Notes: generated by a model not told the origin, from the sequence alone. Positions 17,482-27,006 are shown, numbered from the stretch's first letter. The stretch is DNA of 64,000 nucleotides from CAIWMF01 sp964402065 (GCA_964402065.1 CAYOAN010000001.1:248001-312000); one strand, 5' to 3'. Made by a program: numbers and translations.

Positions 17482-18573
17482 CCCCTTTGTTCCAGGACGT
17501 TGATAGCGAAAGCCGCTAAGAGGCGAGGGAAGGGTGATATTTTTTCCAAGACCAAGAAATTGAAAAGAGCGCCCCATTGTTTCAGGACGTAAGAGGGTTT
17601 GTAATAAACGAAATTCTTTTTGTTCATGAGGGGTAAGAGCTTTTCCTTCGAACCTGTGCATCCAGGCTTCGGCAGCTCCAATGAGAAAATGATGCTGATC
17701 GCTGTAGCCAAGAATTTCGAAATGATTTTGGAGCGCTTGTGCAGCCAGATCAGTAAAGTCAACATGAGCTGTAATGTCTCGTTCTCCAACTTGTTCTAAT
17801 GGGTTGTTAACGCGCTGATGGTGATAATAGCAGGCGATACTTCCTTGGGCGCGATAAGGAGCAAAACGTTGATGTCCAGCATAGCCATAATCAGCAATAA
17901 GAATCATGCCTCGTTGCAGCTTTGCTTCGAGTTGCTGTACCCAAGAGCGAATACCAAGACGGACTTCCCACAAAAATCCTGGTGCGAGCGTGGTGGGTAG
18001 TTGTTTTGCAACTTCACAAAGTTCTTTTTGGTTGATGGGAGTTGTGATCCAAGAATATTTTCCTTCTTCTTGTTGAAGTACCCGTTCTTCTTGCCATTCT
18101 TGTCCATTCCAACGAAGTAGATGAATAGGAAAAGCATCAATGAGTTCATTCGAAAAGTGAATGCCTTGAAAGGGAGGTAGAGTCTCAAGATCATTGACCC
18201 ATGAAACATTTTGGTGATGTTTTAAAGCCTCCTGTTGTTTTTTTTGAGGGAGGAGAAATGGCTCAATAATGTAATAGTGGATGGCAGAAAAAAAATCTGG
18301 TGAGGTTTTTGCTGCCTCTAAAATATCAAGAGCTAATTGCCCTTCATGCGCTCCTTGCTCTACAAGCGTGAAGGAACTTGGTTTTCCCATTTTGATCCAG
18401 AGGTCTTCAAAAAAGAGCGTTAATATTTTCCCATAAATTTTTCCCACGCTCACATTGGTAAAAAAATCTCCAGCTTTTCCAATGCGGGCGCGACCCGAAG
18501 CATAATAACCGTGACTTGGATCATAGAGCACTTGATCCATGAATTGAGCAAAGGAAAGAGAAGGAGAATTCAT
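17467..18573 (-). CDS. MidA/NDUFAF7-family SAM-dependent methyltransferase
   Basis: A 368-residue protein. The N-terminus shows SFAQFMDQVLYDPSHGYYAS and GKAGDFFTNVSVG, then VEQGAHEGQLALDIL (SAM site), FSNELIDAFP and LIADYGYAG, all hallmarks of the DUF185/MidA (NDUFAF7) family. The mitochondrial relative methylates an arginine of a complex I subunit; the bacterial substrate is generally unknown. It is convergent with sufD and overlaps it by 15 bp. Confidence 0.9.
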   Translation of the reverse strand: MNSPSLSFAQFMDQVLYDPSHGYYASGRARIGKAGDFFTNVSVGKIYGKILTLFFEDLWIKMGKPSSFTLVEQGAHEGQLALDILEAAKTSPDFFSAIHYYIIEPFLLPQKKQQEALKHHQNVSWVNDLETLPPFQGIHFSNELIDAFPIHLLRWNGQEWQEERVLQQEEGKYSWITTPINQKELCEVAKQLPTTLAPGFLWEVRLGIRSWVQQLEAKLQRGMILIADYGYAGHQRFAPYRAQGSIACYYHHQRVNNPLEQVGERDITAHVDFTDLAAQALQNHFEILGYSDQHHFLIGAAEAWMHRFEGKALTPHEQKEFRLLQTLLRPETMGRSFQFLGLGKNITLPSPLSGFRYQRPGTKGLFNT

Positions 18574-18647
18574 GATGCAGCAACTATAAAAGGACTAGCA
18601 ATGCGTTAAAGTTTTTCTCTCGCTTCTGTCCCTATCAAATTTTTGGT

Positions 18648-20393
18648 CTATTTTATAATTTCTTTTACATAGACATTAATCGTCCCATCATTGCCTTTTT
18701 TGACATCGGTGAGCATGAGGGGGTGGTCTTGACTGCGAGCCACTGTGGTCCCTTCAGCTGGTGGCATGATTCCATGTGGATAAGCGACGATGATCCTGAT
18801 TGTTGAACTTTGACCAGCTGTTAATGATGGGGTGTTTAATTGATAGCGGAGGACGGAGCGATCTTGGCCAGAAGCTGTGACTGCAAAGTCTCCTTGTAGG
18901 TAGAGGCGTTGACCAGCAAGTCCTTGGTCTGCTAAGTCAGAAAACTGTGAGGGGACTACAAAACGACCGCGCGGCATTTTTCCTGGTTCGTAAAGAGTAC
19001 TGGTGTCAGCTGAACTGCCGGAGGGAGTCGCAAATGAAGCTGGTGCAGGTAGAGTGGATTGGTTGGCAGCAGCGAGATCAGGCGTGATTTCTGTAACAGT
19101 CGGAACTGCTGTTGGCAGTGAAGGTGCTGCTGGAATAGGCGTTGCAACTGGTTGTGCTGGCATAGCTGTTGGAAGAAGTGTAGCAACGGGTATTGCTGGC
19201 GTTGCTACTGGCGTTGCTGGAAGAATAGCAGGCGTGCTTAAAGGCAAAGCTCGCGCTATCTTTGGAACTGTAGATGCTGTTGCAGCAGGAAGCGTGGAGA
19301 TAGTCGTGACAGAAGTTGTTTTTTCGATATGAGTGCTGTTTTTGGAAAGTGCTTTTTTAACGGGAGTAGCAGCTTTATTAGAAATAATCTGAAGAACAAA
19401 AGCCGAGTTAGGCTGAGCTTGTTGAACCCCTTCTTGATGAGAAAATCCCATCTTAGTACGGTAATCCGCATACTTCTCTTCTGCCAAAGTAAGATCTTTT
19501 GAGGAGAGTACAGGAAGGCCTGCTTCAATATTGAGATCAATTGGTGGTGCTAATGAAAACAAAGCTGGGCCATTATTTGTTGGACCATAGCTTCCATACA
19601 GCAGTGAGATTGTAGTGAACTTAAGGCGTCCGCTGGGAAGCTTTTCAACGTGGAGAATGGCTGACAGATCAAGGGGCTTTTCAAACTTGATTTCTTGGCC
19701 TGTAACAAGGCACTGCTCTAGAGGTGCTAAGTCATAAGGTTCTTTTTGGAAATTGGCTGCGCTATTGATTGCAGGCGTCGCTGCAGTATTATTTTTTCCC
19801 AGTATTTCTTGAAGGCTGTTTATCTGGGCCTCAGAGATTTTTTTTGCTTTTCCTGCATTGTTAAGTTTTGAAATAAGTTTGTTATCCGTTGCAGGGAACA
19901 CTTGTTCTAGCAAAACTTCTGGTTGGTCCACTGATTGGAGTAAGGCACACACTCCTGGATAAAAAAAACTTTTTTTTGTCAGTGGGAAAGTTGCCAAGAC
20001 GCGGTAGGTTTCAGTGACATAAGGCGTCAAATCATGCGTTTGGTGATAGTTTCTAACAAAGTTTGCTAGCAACCTATCATTCCATTTTCTCATTTCACGT
20101 TGGCCGAGTGGGCTAAAGCGTTGGAGAAGTTGTTTGGGCTTGAGAAACTCGCCACGAGGGGCTTCCGTCAGCTCGAAGCGTTGAGGCTCTTCCAACTTAT
20201 GAAGACGCATTAAGAGGTGGTAGTTGCTTGCTTTTTCAGGATGACCAAAAATATAAAAACTCCCAATCCAACAAAAAAGAGCAAAACCCATCAGTAAGAA
20301 AATAAAAATAGTCCAAGCAAACATGCGATCTATACCATGGGCGCTCGCTCGTCTCGGTGAGGAGCCAGGAAAACGATAGTAACTTTTACTCAT
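18648..20393 (-). CDS. Membrane-anchored Pro/Ala/Thr-rich protein of unknown function
   Basis: A 581-residue protein with one N-terminal membrane helix (about 28-50, WTIFIFLLMGFALFCWIGSF) and therefore probably a large periplasmic part. Residues 60-310 form an ordered domain. Residues 345-470 are low complexity with repeated ATPVATPAIPVAT-like units, a flexible spacer. A C-terminal beta-rich domain of about 110 residues follows (from about 470). No family is recognised. The layout suggests an envelope protein that spans or samples the periplasm. It sits just downstream of an IscA-type gene on the same strand, with no evident functional link. Confidence 0.7.
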   Translation of the reverse strand: MSKSYYRFPGSSPRRASAHGIDRMFAWTIFIFLLMGFALFCWIGSFYIFGHPEKASNYHLLMRLHKLEEPQRFELTEAPRGEFLKPKQLLQRFSPLGQREMRKWNDRLLANFVRNYHQTHDLTPYVTETYRVLATFPLTKKSFFYPGVCALLQSVDQPEVLLEQVFPATDNKLISKLNNAGKAKKISEAQINSLQEILGKNNTAATPAINSAANFQKEPYDLAPLEQCLVTGQEIKFEKPLDLSAILHVEKLPSGRLKFTTISLLYGSYGPTNNGPALFSLAPPIDLNIEAGLPVLSSKDLTLAEEKYADYRTKMGFSHQEGVQQAQPNSAFVLQIISNKAATPVKKALSKNSTHIEKTTSVTTISTLPAATASTVPKIARALPLSTPAILPATPVATPAIPVATLLPTAMPAQPVATPIPAAPSLPTAVPTVTEITPDLAAANQSTLPAPASFATPSGSSADTSTLYEPGKMPRGRFVVPSQFSDLADQGLAGQRLYLQGDFAVTASGQDRSVLRYQLNTPSLTAGQSSTIRIIVAYPHGIMPPAEGTTVARSQDHPLMLTDVKKGNDGTINVYVKEIIK

Positions 20394-20425
20394 TGGTTTT
20401 TAAAAATAGTTGTTATTGCTAGCTG

Positions 20426-20761
20426 TTATTTTTTTGCTTCAAAAGAAGTGCCACAGCCGCAGCTCCGAACGGCTTTAGGATTAATAATTCGAAAACCACT
20501 CCCTGTTAGACCGTCTTCAAAGTCGATGGTACAGTCCTTTAGGTATTCAATACTTTTGGCATCTATAAACATGGAAGCACCTTCTGAGGTAATAACAGTA
20601 TCTGCTTTTTGTTGAGTTCCTAAGTTCATCGCATACTGCAGCCCCGCGCAACCTCCCTCTTCAACGGATAAGCGAAGGCCATGGTTTTCAGTTAGTTTTT
20701 TTTCTGCAAGAAGAGAACGGAGATATTTTGCTGCTTGAGGAGTGATGGAAAGCATAAGCAT
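20426..20761 (-). CDS. HesB/IscA/SufA-family Fe-S cluster carrier
   Basis: A 111-residue A-type carrier. It has ITPQAAKYLRSLL, the first conserved cysteine in EGGCAGLQY, and the C-terminal pair in SCGCGTSF, the three cysteines that bind an iron or Fe-S cluster in this family. A second in-frame ATG two codons later (20755) could be the start. It probably transfers clusters from SufBCD encoded 3 kb away; erpA, sufA and iscA cannot be separated by sequence alone. Confidence 0.93.
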   Translation of the reverse strand: MLMLSITPQAAKYLRSLLAEKKLTENHGLRLSVEEGGCAGLQYAMNLGTQQKADTVITSEGASMFIDAKSIEYLKDCTIDFEDGLTGSGFRIINPKAVRSCGCGTSFEAKK

Positions 20762-20922
20762 TAAGGCTATAGAGAGTAGGCTGCAGGCTCAAAGAAAATT
20801 TTTAGATTACTAGCCTAGATGTATTACAGCAAATCCATCATTGTCGCTGAAAAGCAGGAAACTGTTACGATGAACATGTTCTTTCGTGATATTAAGACTG
20901 CCCTGCGTCAGAGTGCTGCTGT

Positions 20923-21087
20923 TATAGTGTATGAAATTGAAAAAGGTAGGCCATAAGCTTGCTCTTTTTCGTTAGGACTGCGTTCTCAGATCCTACGTTA
21001 TCTTCGGATAGCGTCTCGATCTTCGACCTTGTCCTAAGAAAAAATGTCGGCGCTTCTAACGTGCCCTTTTCAATTTAATAAACTATA
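20923..21087 (+). repeat. MITE-like element A, complete copy with terminal inverted repeats
   Basis: 165 bp bounded by imperfect 24 bp inverted ends: left TATAGTGTATGAAATTGAAA (20923-20946) and right 21064-21087, whose complement reads TATAGTTTATTAAATTGAAA. The internal core matches copies near 12.5 and 13.5 kb. It lies in the 414 bp spacer between the IscA-type gene and mutL; the remainder (20762-20922) shows nothing recognisable. There is no coding capacity, as expected for a non-autonomous element. Confidence 0.78.
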
Positions 21088-21175
21088 TCTTGTTTTTGAT
21101 TTCGTTGCGATGGGCTTGACTGCGACTTAACTCTTTACCCATTGGTTTTTACTAATTAGTCTCCCATTGTTTTTT

Positions 21176-23005
21176 ATGGGTAAGATTCATCTGTTAAGTG
21201 ACATTGTTGCCAATCAAGTAGCTGCAGGAGAGGTTGTAGAACGTCCCGCTTCTGTCTTAAAGGAACTGGTTGAAAATAGTATTGATGCTGGGGCGCATAA
21301 AATTCTTGTCGAATTTAACAGGGGGGGGATCGAATTATTGCGGGTGACCGATGATGGAATTGGGATGGACCGCTCTGACGCTTTACTTTCTCTGGAGAGA
21401 CATGCAACAAGCAAAATTCAAACAATTCATGATTTAGCCTCGGTGAGTACTCTTGGCTTTCGTGGGGAAGCGCTACCTAGCATTGCGAGTGTCTCTCATT
21501 TTCGCCTTGTGACAAGACAACATGAAAACAAAAACCTTGCCGGAACTGAAATCAAAGTAGAGGGAGGTAAAGTGGTGGAGGTTAAGGAAAGCGGCGAACT
21601 ACCTGGAACTAAGATTGAAGTGCGAGACCTTTTTTATAATATCCCGGCACGGCGTAAATTTCTCAAGGGTGAGCAGACAGAAGCTGCTCATTTAATTGCA
21701 CAATTACAATTTTTGGCTGTGGCACATCCTGAAATAGCATGGACTTGCGTACGGGATGGAAAAGAAATTCTTCGACTAGGAGCCACAGAGAGTCTTGCTA
21801 TCAGGCTTAGCGATCTTTATGGAACCTCATTTTTAAAACAATTGAAGGAAGTAGCTCTCTTAGAAATAGAGGGGGTTTCTGTGGAAGGTTTTTTTGCGCG
21901 TCCAGGAGAAGGGCGGCGAGATCGTTCACATCAATTACTTTTTGTGAATGGACGCATCATTCGCAATAATCTTTTGTCTCAAGCCTTGCGAGAGGCTTGT
22001 GACGGAATTTTGCCGAAAGGACTCCATCCCTCTGCAGTTCTCTTTTTTAAACTCGATCCTTCAAAAATCGATTGTAACGTCCACCCCGCAAAACGAGAGA
22101 TTCGTTTTCAAGAGCCAGCTAAAGTTAAAGCAGCAGCCTTAAAAGCGGCAGCGAGTGTGATGGGGAATTTTGAACAGGCAGCAACAGGGATTCCTCCATT
22201 ACAGGAAATTGCCCGATCGTATAACGTACAACGAAGGGAATATCCAACAGAGTTTTTTTCTGAAAAAAGCGTGCTTGTTGAAGAAAAAGTACTGCCTCAA
22301 AGTTATGGCATCCCTCTAAAAGAAGCCTTTCAGTTAGCTGAGACCATGCCACAACGCGATCGTACTTCATCTTCTAATTTCAATAACGATGAGGAACGCT
22401 CTCCTTTTCGCTACATTGGAACTCTGGCTCAACGCTATTTATTATTGGAAGAAGAAGAGGGGCTTGTTTTATTGGAGATTAGTGGAGCGCTTGAGCGCAT
22501 TACTTATGATTCACTTTACCAAATGCTTTTGGCTGGAGCTTTGCAACGGCAATCTCTCCTGCTGCCACAAATGGTAGAGCTCTCTCCTGCTGAAGCTTCT
22601 TGGATCATGGCCCATCAAGAGCTCTTAGAAAAAGCAGGAGTTGAGGTTGAGCTTTTTGGCGAAGAGCAAAGGGGATCTATAAGCCTCAAAGTGGATGCGC
22701 TTCCGCTCATTGCAAGTGAAGTTCCTGCGACGACCTTATTGCAACAATTAGTCCACGATTTTCAACAAGAAGAATCCAAATTTTCTTTGAGAGAAAATAA
22801 ACGTATTGTTGCCGTTGAGGAAACATTGGCGCGTTCAGTGAGTGGCATGGTGGCTCAAGCAAAAAAACTGCCAGCCGGAGAACAAGCAGCAAGGATCCTG
22901 CTTCGCGATTTATTTCGGTGTCAGCTTCCTTACTCGACACCGTCAGGAAAACCAACGATGATCCAACTTTCACAAGCAGAATTACGTCGAAAATTTAATA
23001 AATAG
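21176..23005 (+). CDS. mutL: DNA mismatch repair protein MutL
   Basis: A 609-residue protein. ATG 21176 (MGKIHLLSD) is chosen over TTG 21167. The N-terminal GHKL ATPase is intact: VENSIDAGA, TDDGIGM and GFRGEALPSI, then the transducer domain with LFVNGRIIRN and DCNVHPAKREIRF. In the C-terminal dimer domain, where endonuclease-type MutL has DQHAxxERxxYE, this protein reads EISGALERITYD, and the closing CPHGRP-like motif is YSTPSGKP. Loss of the nicking site is suggested. A NUDIX gene starts 11 bp downstream. Confidence 0.96.
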   Translation: MGKIHLLSDIVANQVAAGEVVERPASVLKELVENSIDAGAHKILVEFNRGGIELLRVTDDGIGMDRSDALLSLERHATSKIQTIHDLASVSTLGFRGEALPSIASVSHFRLVTRQHENKNLAGTEIKVEGGKVVEVKESGELPGTKIEVRDLFYNIPARRKFLKGEQTEAAHLIAQLQFLAVAHPEIAWTCVRDGKEILRLGATESLAIRLSDLYGTSFLKQLKEVALLEIEGVSVEGFFARPGEGRRDRSHQLLFVNGRIIRNNLLSQALREACDGILPKGLHPSAVLFFKLDPSKIDCNVHPAKREIRFQEPAKVKAAALKAAASVMGNFEQAATGIPPLQEIARSYNVQRREYPTEFFSEKSVLVEEKVLPQSYGIPLKEAFQLAETMPQRDRTSSSNFNNDEERSPFRYIGTLAQRYLLLEEEEGLVLLEISGALERITYDSLYQMLLAGALQRQSLLLPQMVELSPAEASWIMAHQELLEKAGVEVELFGEEQRGSISLKVDALPLIASEVPATTLLQQLVHDFQQEESKFSLRENKRIVAVEETLARSVSGMVAQAKKLPAGEQAARILLRDLFRCQLPYSTPSGKPTMIQLSQAELRRKFNK

Positions 23006-23016
23006 TTTCCATTTTT

Positions 23017-23643
23017 ATGAGCTCCCAAGAAAAAGTTCTCGTTGTCCCTCGCTCTCTTTTTGACTCACTAGGTTCCTTTCAAGGCCTCAGCAGTGAGATT
23101 GAGCGGTATCTACCTGTTTTTTTAAATCCAGCAAATCACTCGTTTATTGCTCGATCAGCAGCAGAAGAAGATCCTTCGTTCAAGCAGCTGATTCCTTACA
23201 TTGTCGTAACTTGTGGGGGGCGCGTCTTACAATATCGACGTGGGAGTGGCTCTGGTGAGACGCGTCTTTTGAAAAAGCGCTCTTTGGGGATTGGTGGACA
23301 CATCAACGATGAAGATGGATTAGGAAAAGATTTTGATGCTGCTGCCTATGAGAGGGCTTTATTGCGTGAGTTAGAAGAGGAATTGCAGTTGCCTGCTTCG
23401 TTTCATTTCAGTCAAATCAAACCAATTGCACTCCTCAATGATGATTCAAATCCTGTGGGTGAGGTCCATCTTGGGGTTGTGCATCAATGTGAGCTTTTGT
23501 CGGATGAAGTGACAGCCCGTGAAGAAGCCATTGCAGAGCTTGGATTTTTTTCCTACGAAGAGTTGCAACAGCGTATTGAAGAATTTGAAAGCTGGTCTCA
23601 AATTGTCATTAGAGCGTTTGAAAAAAATATTATAGTCAAATGA
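23017..23643 (+). CDS. NUDIX-family hydrolase-like protein
   Basis: A 208-residue protein with an N-terminal region of about 60 residues, YIVVTCGGRVLQYRRG, a GIGGHIN start of the NUDIX region, and RALLRELEEELQL, matching the RExxEE core of the Nudix box. An insertion of about 15 residues lies between the glycine part and the glutamate part, as in the larger predicted phosphoesterase NUDIX group. It likely hydrolyses a nucleoside diphosphate derivative; substrate unknown. It follows mutL by 11 bp and is probably co-transcribed. Confidence 0.85.
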   Translation: MSSQEKVLVVPRSLFDSLGSFQGLSSEIERYLPVFLNPANHSFIARSAAEEDPSFKQLIPYIVVTCGGRVLQYRRGSGSGETRLLKKRSLGIGGHINDEDGLGKDFDAAAYERALLRELEEELQLPASFHFSQIKPIALLNDDSNPVGEVHLGVVHQCELLSDEVTAREEAIAELGFFSYEELQQRIEEFESWSQIVIRAFEKNIIVK

Positions 23644-23647
23644 CTTT

Positions 23648-23695
23648 GGAATTAGAGGAAAGAACGGAGAGGCTTTTAGAACGCACTCTAATTCC
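23648..23695. terminator. Possible bidirectional terminator between convergent genes
   Basis: A perfect 10 bp inverted repeat, GGAATTAGAG and CTCTAATTCC, with a 28 bp loop lies between the NUDIX gene and the convergent GspF-like gene. There is no strong T run, so a terminator role is only suggested by position. Confidence 0.35.
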
Positions 23696-24770
23696 CCATT
23701 TCGCTCATGATAGTGACTAGTGGTAAAAAAAGAGCCACAATGATAGTACCGAGAAAGAGAGCCAAACTCAAAATAATGAGAGGCTCTAACACGGCAAGAA
23801 AACGCTTTGTAATCGTTTCTATTTCGTTTTCATAAAAGTCTGCAAGATTAAGAAACACTTTAGGAAGTTGTCCTGTTGCTTCTCCAACTTCTATCATGTT
23901 AACGAATGTCGGAGGAAAAAAGGCACGTTGGCGCAAGGAAGTTACAATTGCATTGCCACGCTCAATGCTATCATGAACTTCTTGGAAGAGTTCATCAACA
24001 GAGTGAGAGCCGGTTGTTTCTTTTCCTAGCTCTAGCGCAGGGAGCAAGGAAACTCCATGAGCAAGGAGCGTCCCAACGGTTCGTGTGAAACGTGCTAAGA
24101 TATTTTTTTTAAAGAAATTTTTTAAATAAGGTGTCCTTAAAAAAATTTGATCGCGCCATAAACGCCCTTGTTTTGTGTTCGAAAAAAAAGAAATGCCTCC
24201 TAATAGAACGACTCCTCCAAAGAGCAGTATGTTAGGATGATTCACGATGGTATGACTTAGTTTTAAAATAATTTGAGTTAAGAGAGGGAGTGTCTTTTCT
24301 GAAAACATTTCTGAAAAGATAGTTTCAAATTTTGGAACAACGAAAAAAAACAAGAGTCCTATGATCACAAGAGCTGTTATGAGGACAATGGAGGGATAGA
24401 GGAGGATTGCAACTAGTTGTTGTTGAAGTCGGTGACGCTTTTCTTGTAAGAGAGCAATTTGATGCAGCGCTTCTCCCAAGATGCCACCTTGTTCTCCAGC
24501 TTTTATCATTCCTCGATAGTCCGAAAAGAAGAGGGTAGGATAGTCACTAAGAGCATCGCTGAAACTTTTTCCTTCATGGAGGGAGGCGATGAGATGAGTA
24601 ATAATTTTTTTAAAGCGCCTTTGGGTTTCCTGTTCCTCTAGCATTAAGAGGCTTGGTAGTAGCGGCATGCCTGCTTGAAGTAGGGTCGCGAGCTGATTGG
24701 TAAAAAGAAATAATGTTTTTGCAGGAATCTTTTTTTGAATAAAAAAATTTTTTAAAAAGAAAAGACGCAT
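23688..24770 (-). CDS. Type II secretion/type IV pilus assembly inner-membrane protein (GspF/PilC family)
   Basis: A 360-residue protein with two T2SSF domains: the first around residues 25-140 (LATLLQAGMPLLPSLLMLEEQE, shown in part), the second around 220-340 (FTRTVGTLLAHGVSLLPALE), with membrane helices near 120-145, 170-190 and 335-355. Such proteins form the inner-membrane platform of pilus and type II secretion machines, working with a GspE/PilB ATPase. No partner gene lies nearby, so it is an orphan in this window. Confidence 0.9.
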   Translation of the reverse strand: MRLFFLKNFFIQKKIPAKTLFLFTNQLATLLQAGMPLLPSLLMLEEQETQRRFKKIITHLIASLHEGKSFSDALSDYPTLFFSDYRGMIKAGEQGGILGEALHQIALLQEKRHRLQQQLVAILLYPSIVLITALVIIGLLFFFVVPKFETIFSEMFSEKTLPLLTQIILKLSHTIVNHPNILLFGGVVLLGGISFFSNTKQGRLWRDQIFLRTPYLKNFFKKNILARFTRTVGTLLAHGVSLLPALELGKETTGSHSVDELFQEVHDSIERGNAIVTSLRQRAFFPPTFVNMIEVGEATGQLPKVFLNLADFYENEIETITKRFLAVLEPLIILSLALFLGTIIVALFLPLVTIMSEMGN

Positions 24771-24794
24771 GAGTGAAGGAGTTAAATTTTAGTC

Positions 24795-25829
24795 TTAGGA
24801 CTTAGTTCCCAGCCCCCATCCTGCATTTTTTGATACCATTAGACGCTCTGTGAGCTTAACGAATTCCTGAATCATCAGGTACACAATCAACGCTAGGAAA
24901 AAAGAAATAAGGCTCACCGTGATTCTCCCATAAGCAACATGAAAATCAGAATCTGGAGTTGGAATCATAAATACCGAAAAAGAACACATCGCGATCATGC
25001 CCCGAATCATGGTGGTTTGATTGGGAAAATATCCGGCCAACCATTCTAACAATCCAAAAAGCCCACCGAGAGCGAGGAGATAAATGCTAACATCATTAGC
25101 GAAAGCTACGACAAGAACAATGAAAGAGGTTGCTACTGCCGCACCTAGTAAATAACCGATCATTTGTTGGAGATAGAGATTAACGGATTTTCCCGTTTCT
25201 AAAAAAGCAATAGTGGAAATACTAGCCATTACGAGTCGCGTTTCTTGATCTGTTTCAAGCATCATTTCTAGCATCAGGGCAATCGATACCGTAATGCCAA
25301 TGCTAACAATTCCAGCCAAATCGATTGTTTGATAAATAGGAGGCGCTTCTTTTTTTTTTGTAACTACCGCAGCCAGGTAAGTCATTGTAATAGGAATAGC
25401 TGTCTGGACCCAGAGTTTAAGGGCTTGAAGGACGAAATCACTTCCGTAAAGAGAGTGAGTAACTGTTGCATAGAAAGCTAAGAAATAAGCTCCAAAAGCG
25501 TAAGCGCTGCCTGGTCCAGAATGTTTGAAGAAAAGAGCATATCCTAATGCTGTGATCGCTCCAGCAAGGGGCAGCGAGATCCATGGGGCTTGGAAAAAAG
25601 CGATTAAAACAATCATGCTCGTTGCAATGCCAAGTGATAATGCGCCAACTCGAGTCATAATGTAGCTTACAGAAGGCCTTGGCAAGAGGGAGAGCGTTGC
25701 AGCTAAGCTGAGCGACATGTAGCAATTAGGAATGCGAAAACATTCTAAAACTAAAACTGTTCCCGCTGTGCCTAGAGCGGTGCATAGGGCGGAAGAAGCT
25801 CTAGGAGATAGAGTGGAGGTGTCACTCAT
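24795..25829 (-). CDS. FUSC-family inner-membrane transporter (AaeB/fusaric-acid-resistance type)
   Basis: A 344-residue polytopic protein with about ten hydrophobic segments in two groups. It is half the size of AaeB-type proteins and carries the membrane part without a large cytosolic domain. It is encoded after DUF1656 and HlyD genes; its ATG lies inside the last codons of the HlyD gene (8 bp overlap), so translation is coupled. The three genes form an efflux operon of the aaeXAB type, probably exporting aromatic acids or similar compounds. Confidence 0.85.
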   Translation of the reverse strand: MSDTSTLSPRASSALCTALGTAGTVLVLECFRIPNCYMSLSLAATLSLLPRPSVSYIMTRVGALSLGIATSMIVLIAFFQAPWISLPLAGAITALGYALFFKHSGPGSAYAFGAYFLAFYATVTHSLYGSDFVLQALKLWVQTAIPITMTYLAAVVTKKKEAPPIYQTIDLAGIVSIGITVSIALMLEMMLETDQETRLVMASISTIAFLETGKSVNLYLQQMIGYLLGAAVATSFIVLVVAFANDVSIYLLALGGLFGLLEWLAGYFPNQTTMIRGMIAMCSFSVFMIPTPDSDFHVAYGRITVSLISFFLALIVYLMIQEFVKLTERLMVSKNAGWGLGTKS

Positions 25830-27006
25830 TTTTTGGCATCGATTTGAAATCGTAAAGTGGAGGGATGTATGGAGTGGCCTCTGGCTCTTGAAGTAGCTTT
25901 AATTCAGTCGTGAAAGGAGCAGAGCGTGTATCGATGATGACAGAAGCTTTGCCTCCAATGCGAAAATCAGATTGTTCCTTGGATTGAAGAATAATGCGAA
26001 CTGGAAAACGAGTTGCTAACTGGATGAAATCAAATGTTGGTGGCACCAGTGATAAAACGCCTTCACCTGCAGCTCGACTTTTTGACTCTCCAACGTAAGG
26101 AATCACGCCTCGTGATATTCCTTGAACAATACCATCAACAGGAATGAGACGTCGCCCCATTAAAAAAACTCTAGCGCTTTGGCCGCGTCGAACACGATGG
26201 ATATCGATTTCCCGAAAGTTGGCCATAACATACCAGATGCTCGAATCGACAATGGTGAAGAGTTGTTCTCCTGTTGATGCGTAGGAACCAGGGGAAATTT
26301 TCAGATTGGTGATATAGCCGTTGCATGAAGCAAAAACGTTGCAATAAGAAACACGAAGTTCTGCATTTCTTAATTCTGCTTCTGCTTCCTCAATGCGTGT
26401 ATTTTTCCCCCCATATTCTCCATACAAATTTTCAGCGCGAACAACAGCCGCTTCTGATTCTTTGACTAATGCGGCGCTGCTCTCTGCTTCTGACTCTGCT
26501 TGTTGTACTTTATCTGCAGAGGCGAAATTACCTTCGAGGAGTGGTTTAAGGCGCTCATAGTGAGCCATTGTATAGGCAGCTTTAGCCTGACGATCTCGCA
26601 AGGTTGCTTTTGCTTCTTTGATTTGCTCTTCAAGAGCTGCGACTTCAAGTCGGACAAGGTTTAGCTTGGCTCGAGCCCGTGCTGCTTCTGCTTCATAAGG
26701 ACGAGCATCCAGTTTTAAGATTAAGTCACCACGTTTGACGTTTTGATTGTCAACAACATGAATTTCTGTGATTGTCCCCCCCACTTGAGCTGCAACGCCA
26801 ACAGTATTTGCTAAGACTTGAGCATCATCAGTGCGAGGGCAAAGCTCAATATTGTGCCAGACAAAATAGCCCCCTAAAAAAGCCGCTAACACGATAAAAA
26901 TGCGAAGAGGAGTGACAAGCCATTCGTGCGCGCTATCAGGGGGGCTTTCCTTTTTGGGAAGGAGGTGAGCGGTAATGGCGGATGGCTTTTTGTCTTCGGG
27001 AGTCAT
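25822..27006 (-). CDS. HlyD-family membrane fusion protein of the efflux operon
   Basis: A 394-residue protein. ATG 27006 is chosen because sequence upstream overlaps the DUF1656 frame and does not resemble the family. One N-terminal membrane helix (about 30-50), a lipoyl-like half motif (VDNQNVKRGDLILKLDARPY), a long Ala/Glu-rich coiled-coil hairpin (about 100-195), the second lipoyl half, then a beta-barrel. It bridges the FUSC pump to an outer-membrane TolC-like channel. It overlaps DUF1656 by 4 bp (ATGA) and FUSC by 8 bp. Confidence 0.92.
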   Translation of the reverse strand: MTPEDKKPSAITAHLLPKKESPPDSAHEWLVTPLRIFIVLAAFLGGYFVWHNIELCPRTDDAQVLANTVGVAAQVGGTITEIHVVDNQNVKRGDLILKLDARPYEAEAARARAKLNLVRLEVAALEEQIKEAKATLRDRQAKAAYTMAHYERLKPLLEGNFASADKVQQAESEAESSAALVKESEAAVVRAENLYGEYGGKNTRIEEAEAELRNAELRVSYCNVFASCNGYITNLKISPGSYASTGEQLFTIVDSSIWYVMANFREIDIHRVRRGQSARVFLMGRRLIPVDGIVQGISRGVIPYVGESKSRAAGEGVLSLVPPTFDFIQLATRFPVRIILQSKEQSDFRIGGKASVIIDTRSAPFTTELKLLQEPEATPYIPPLYDFKSMPKNE

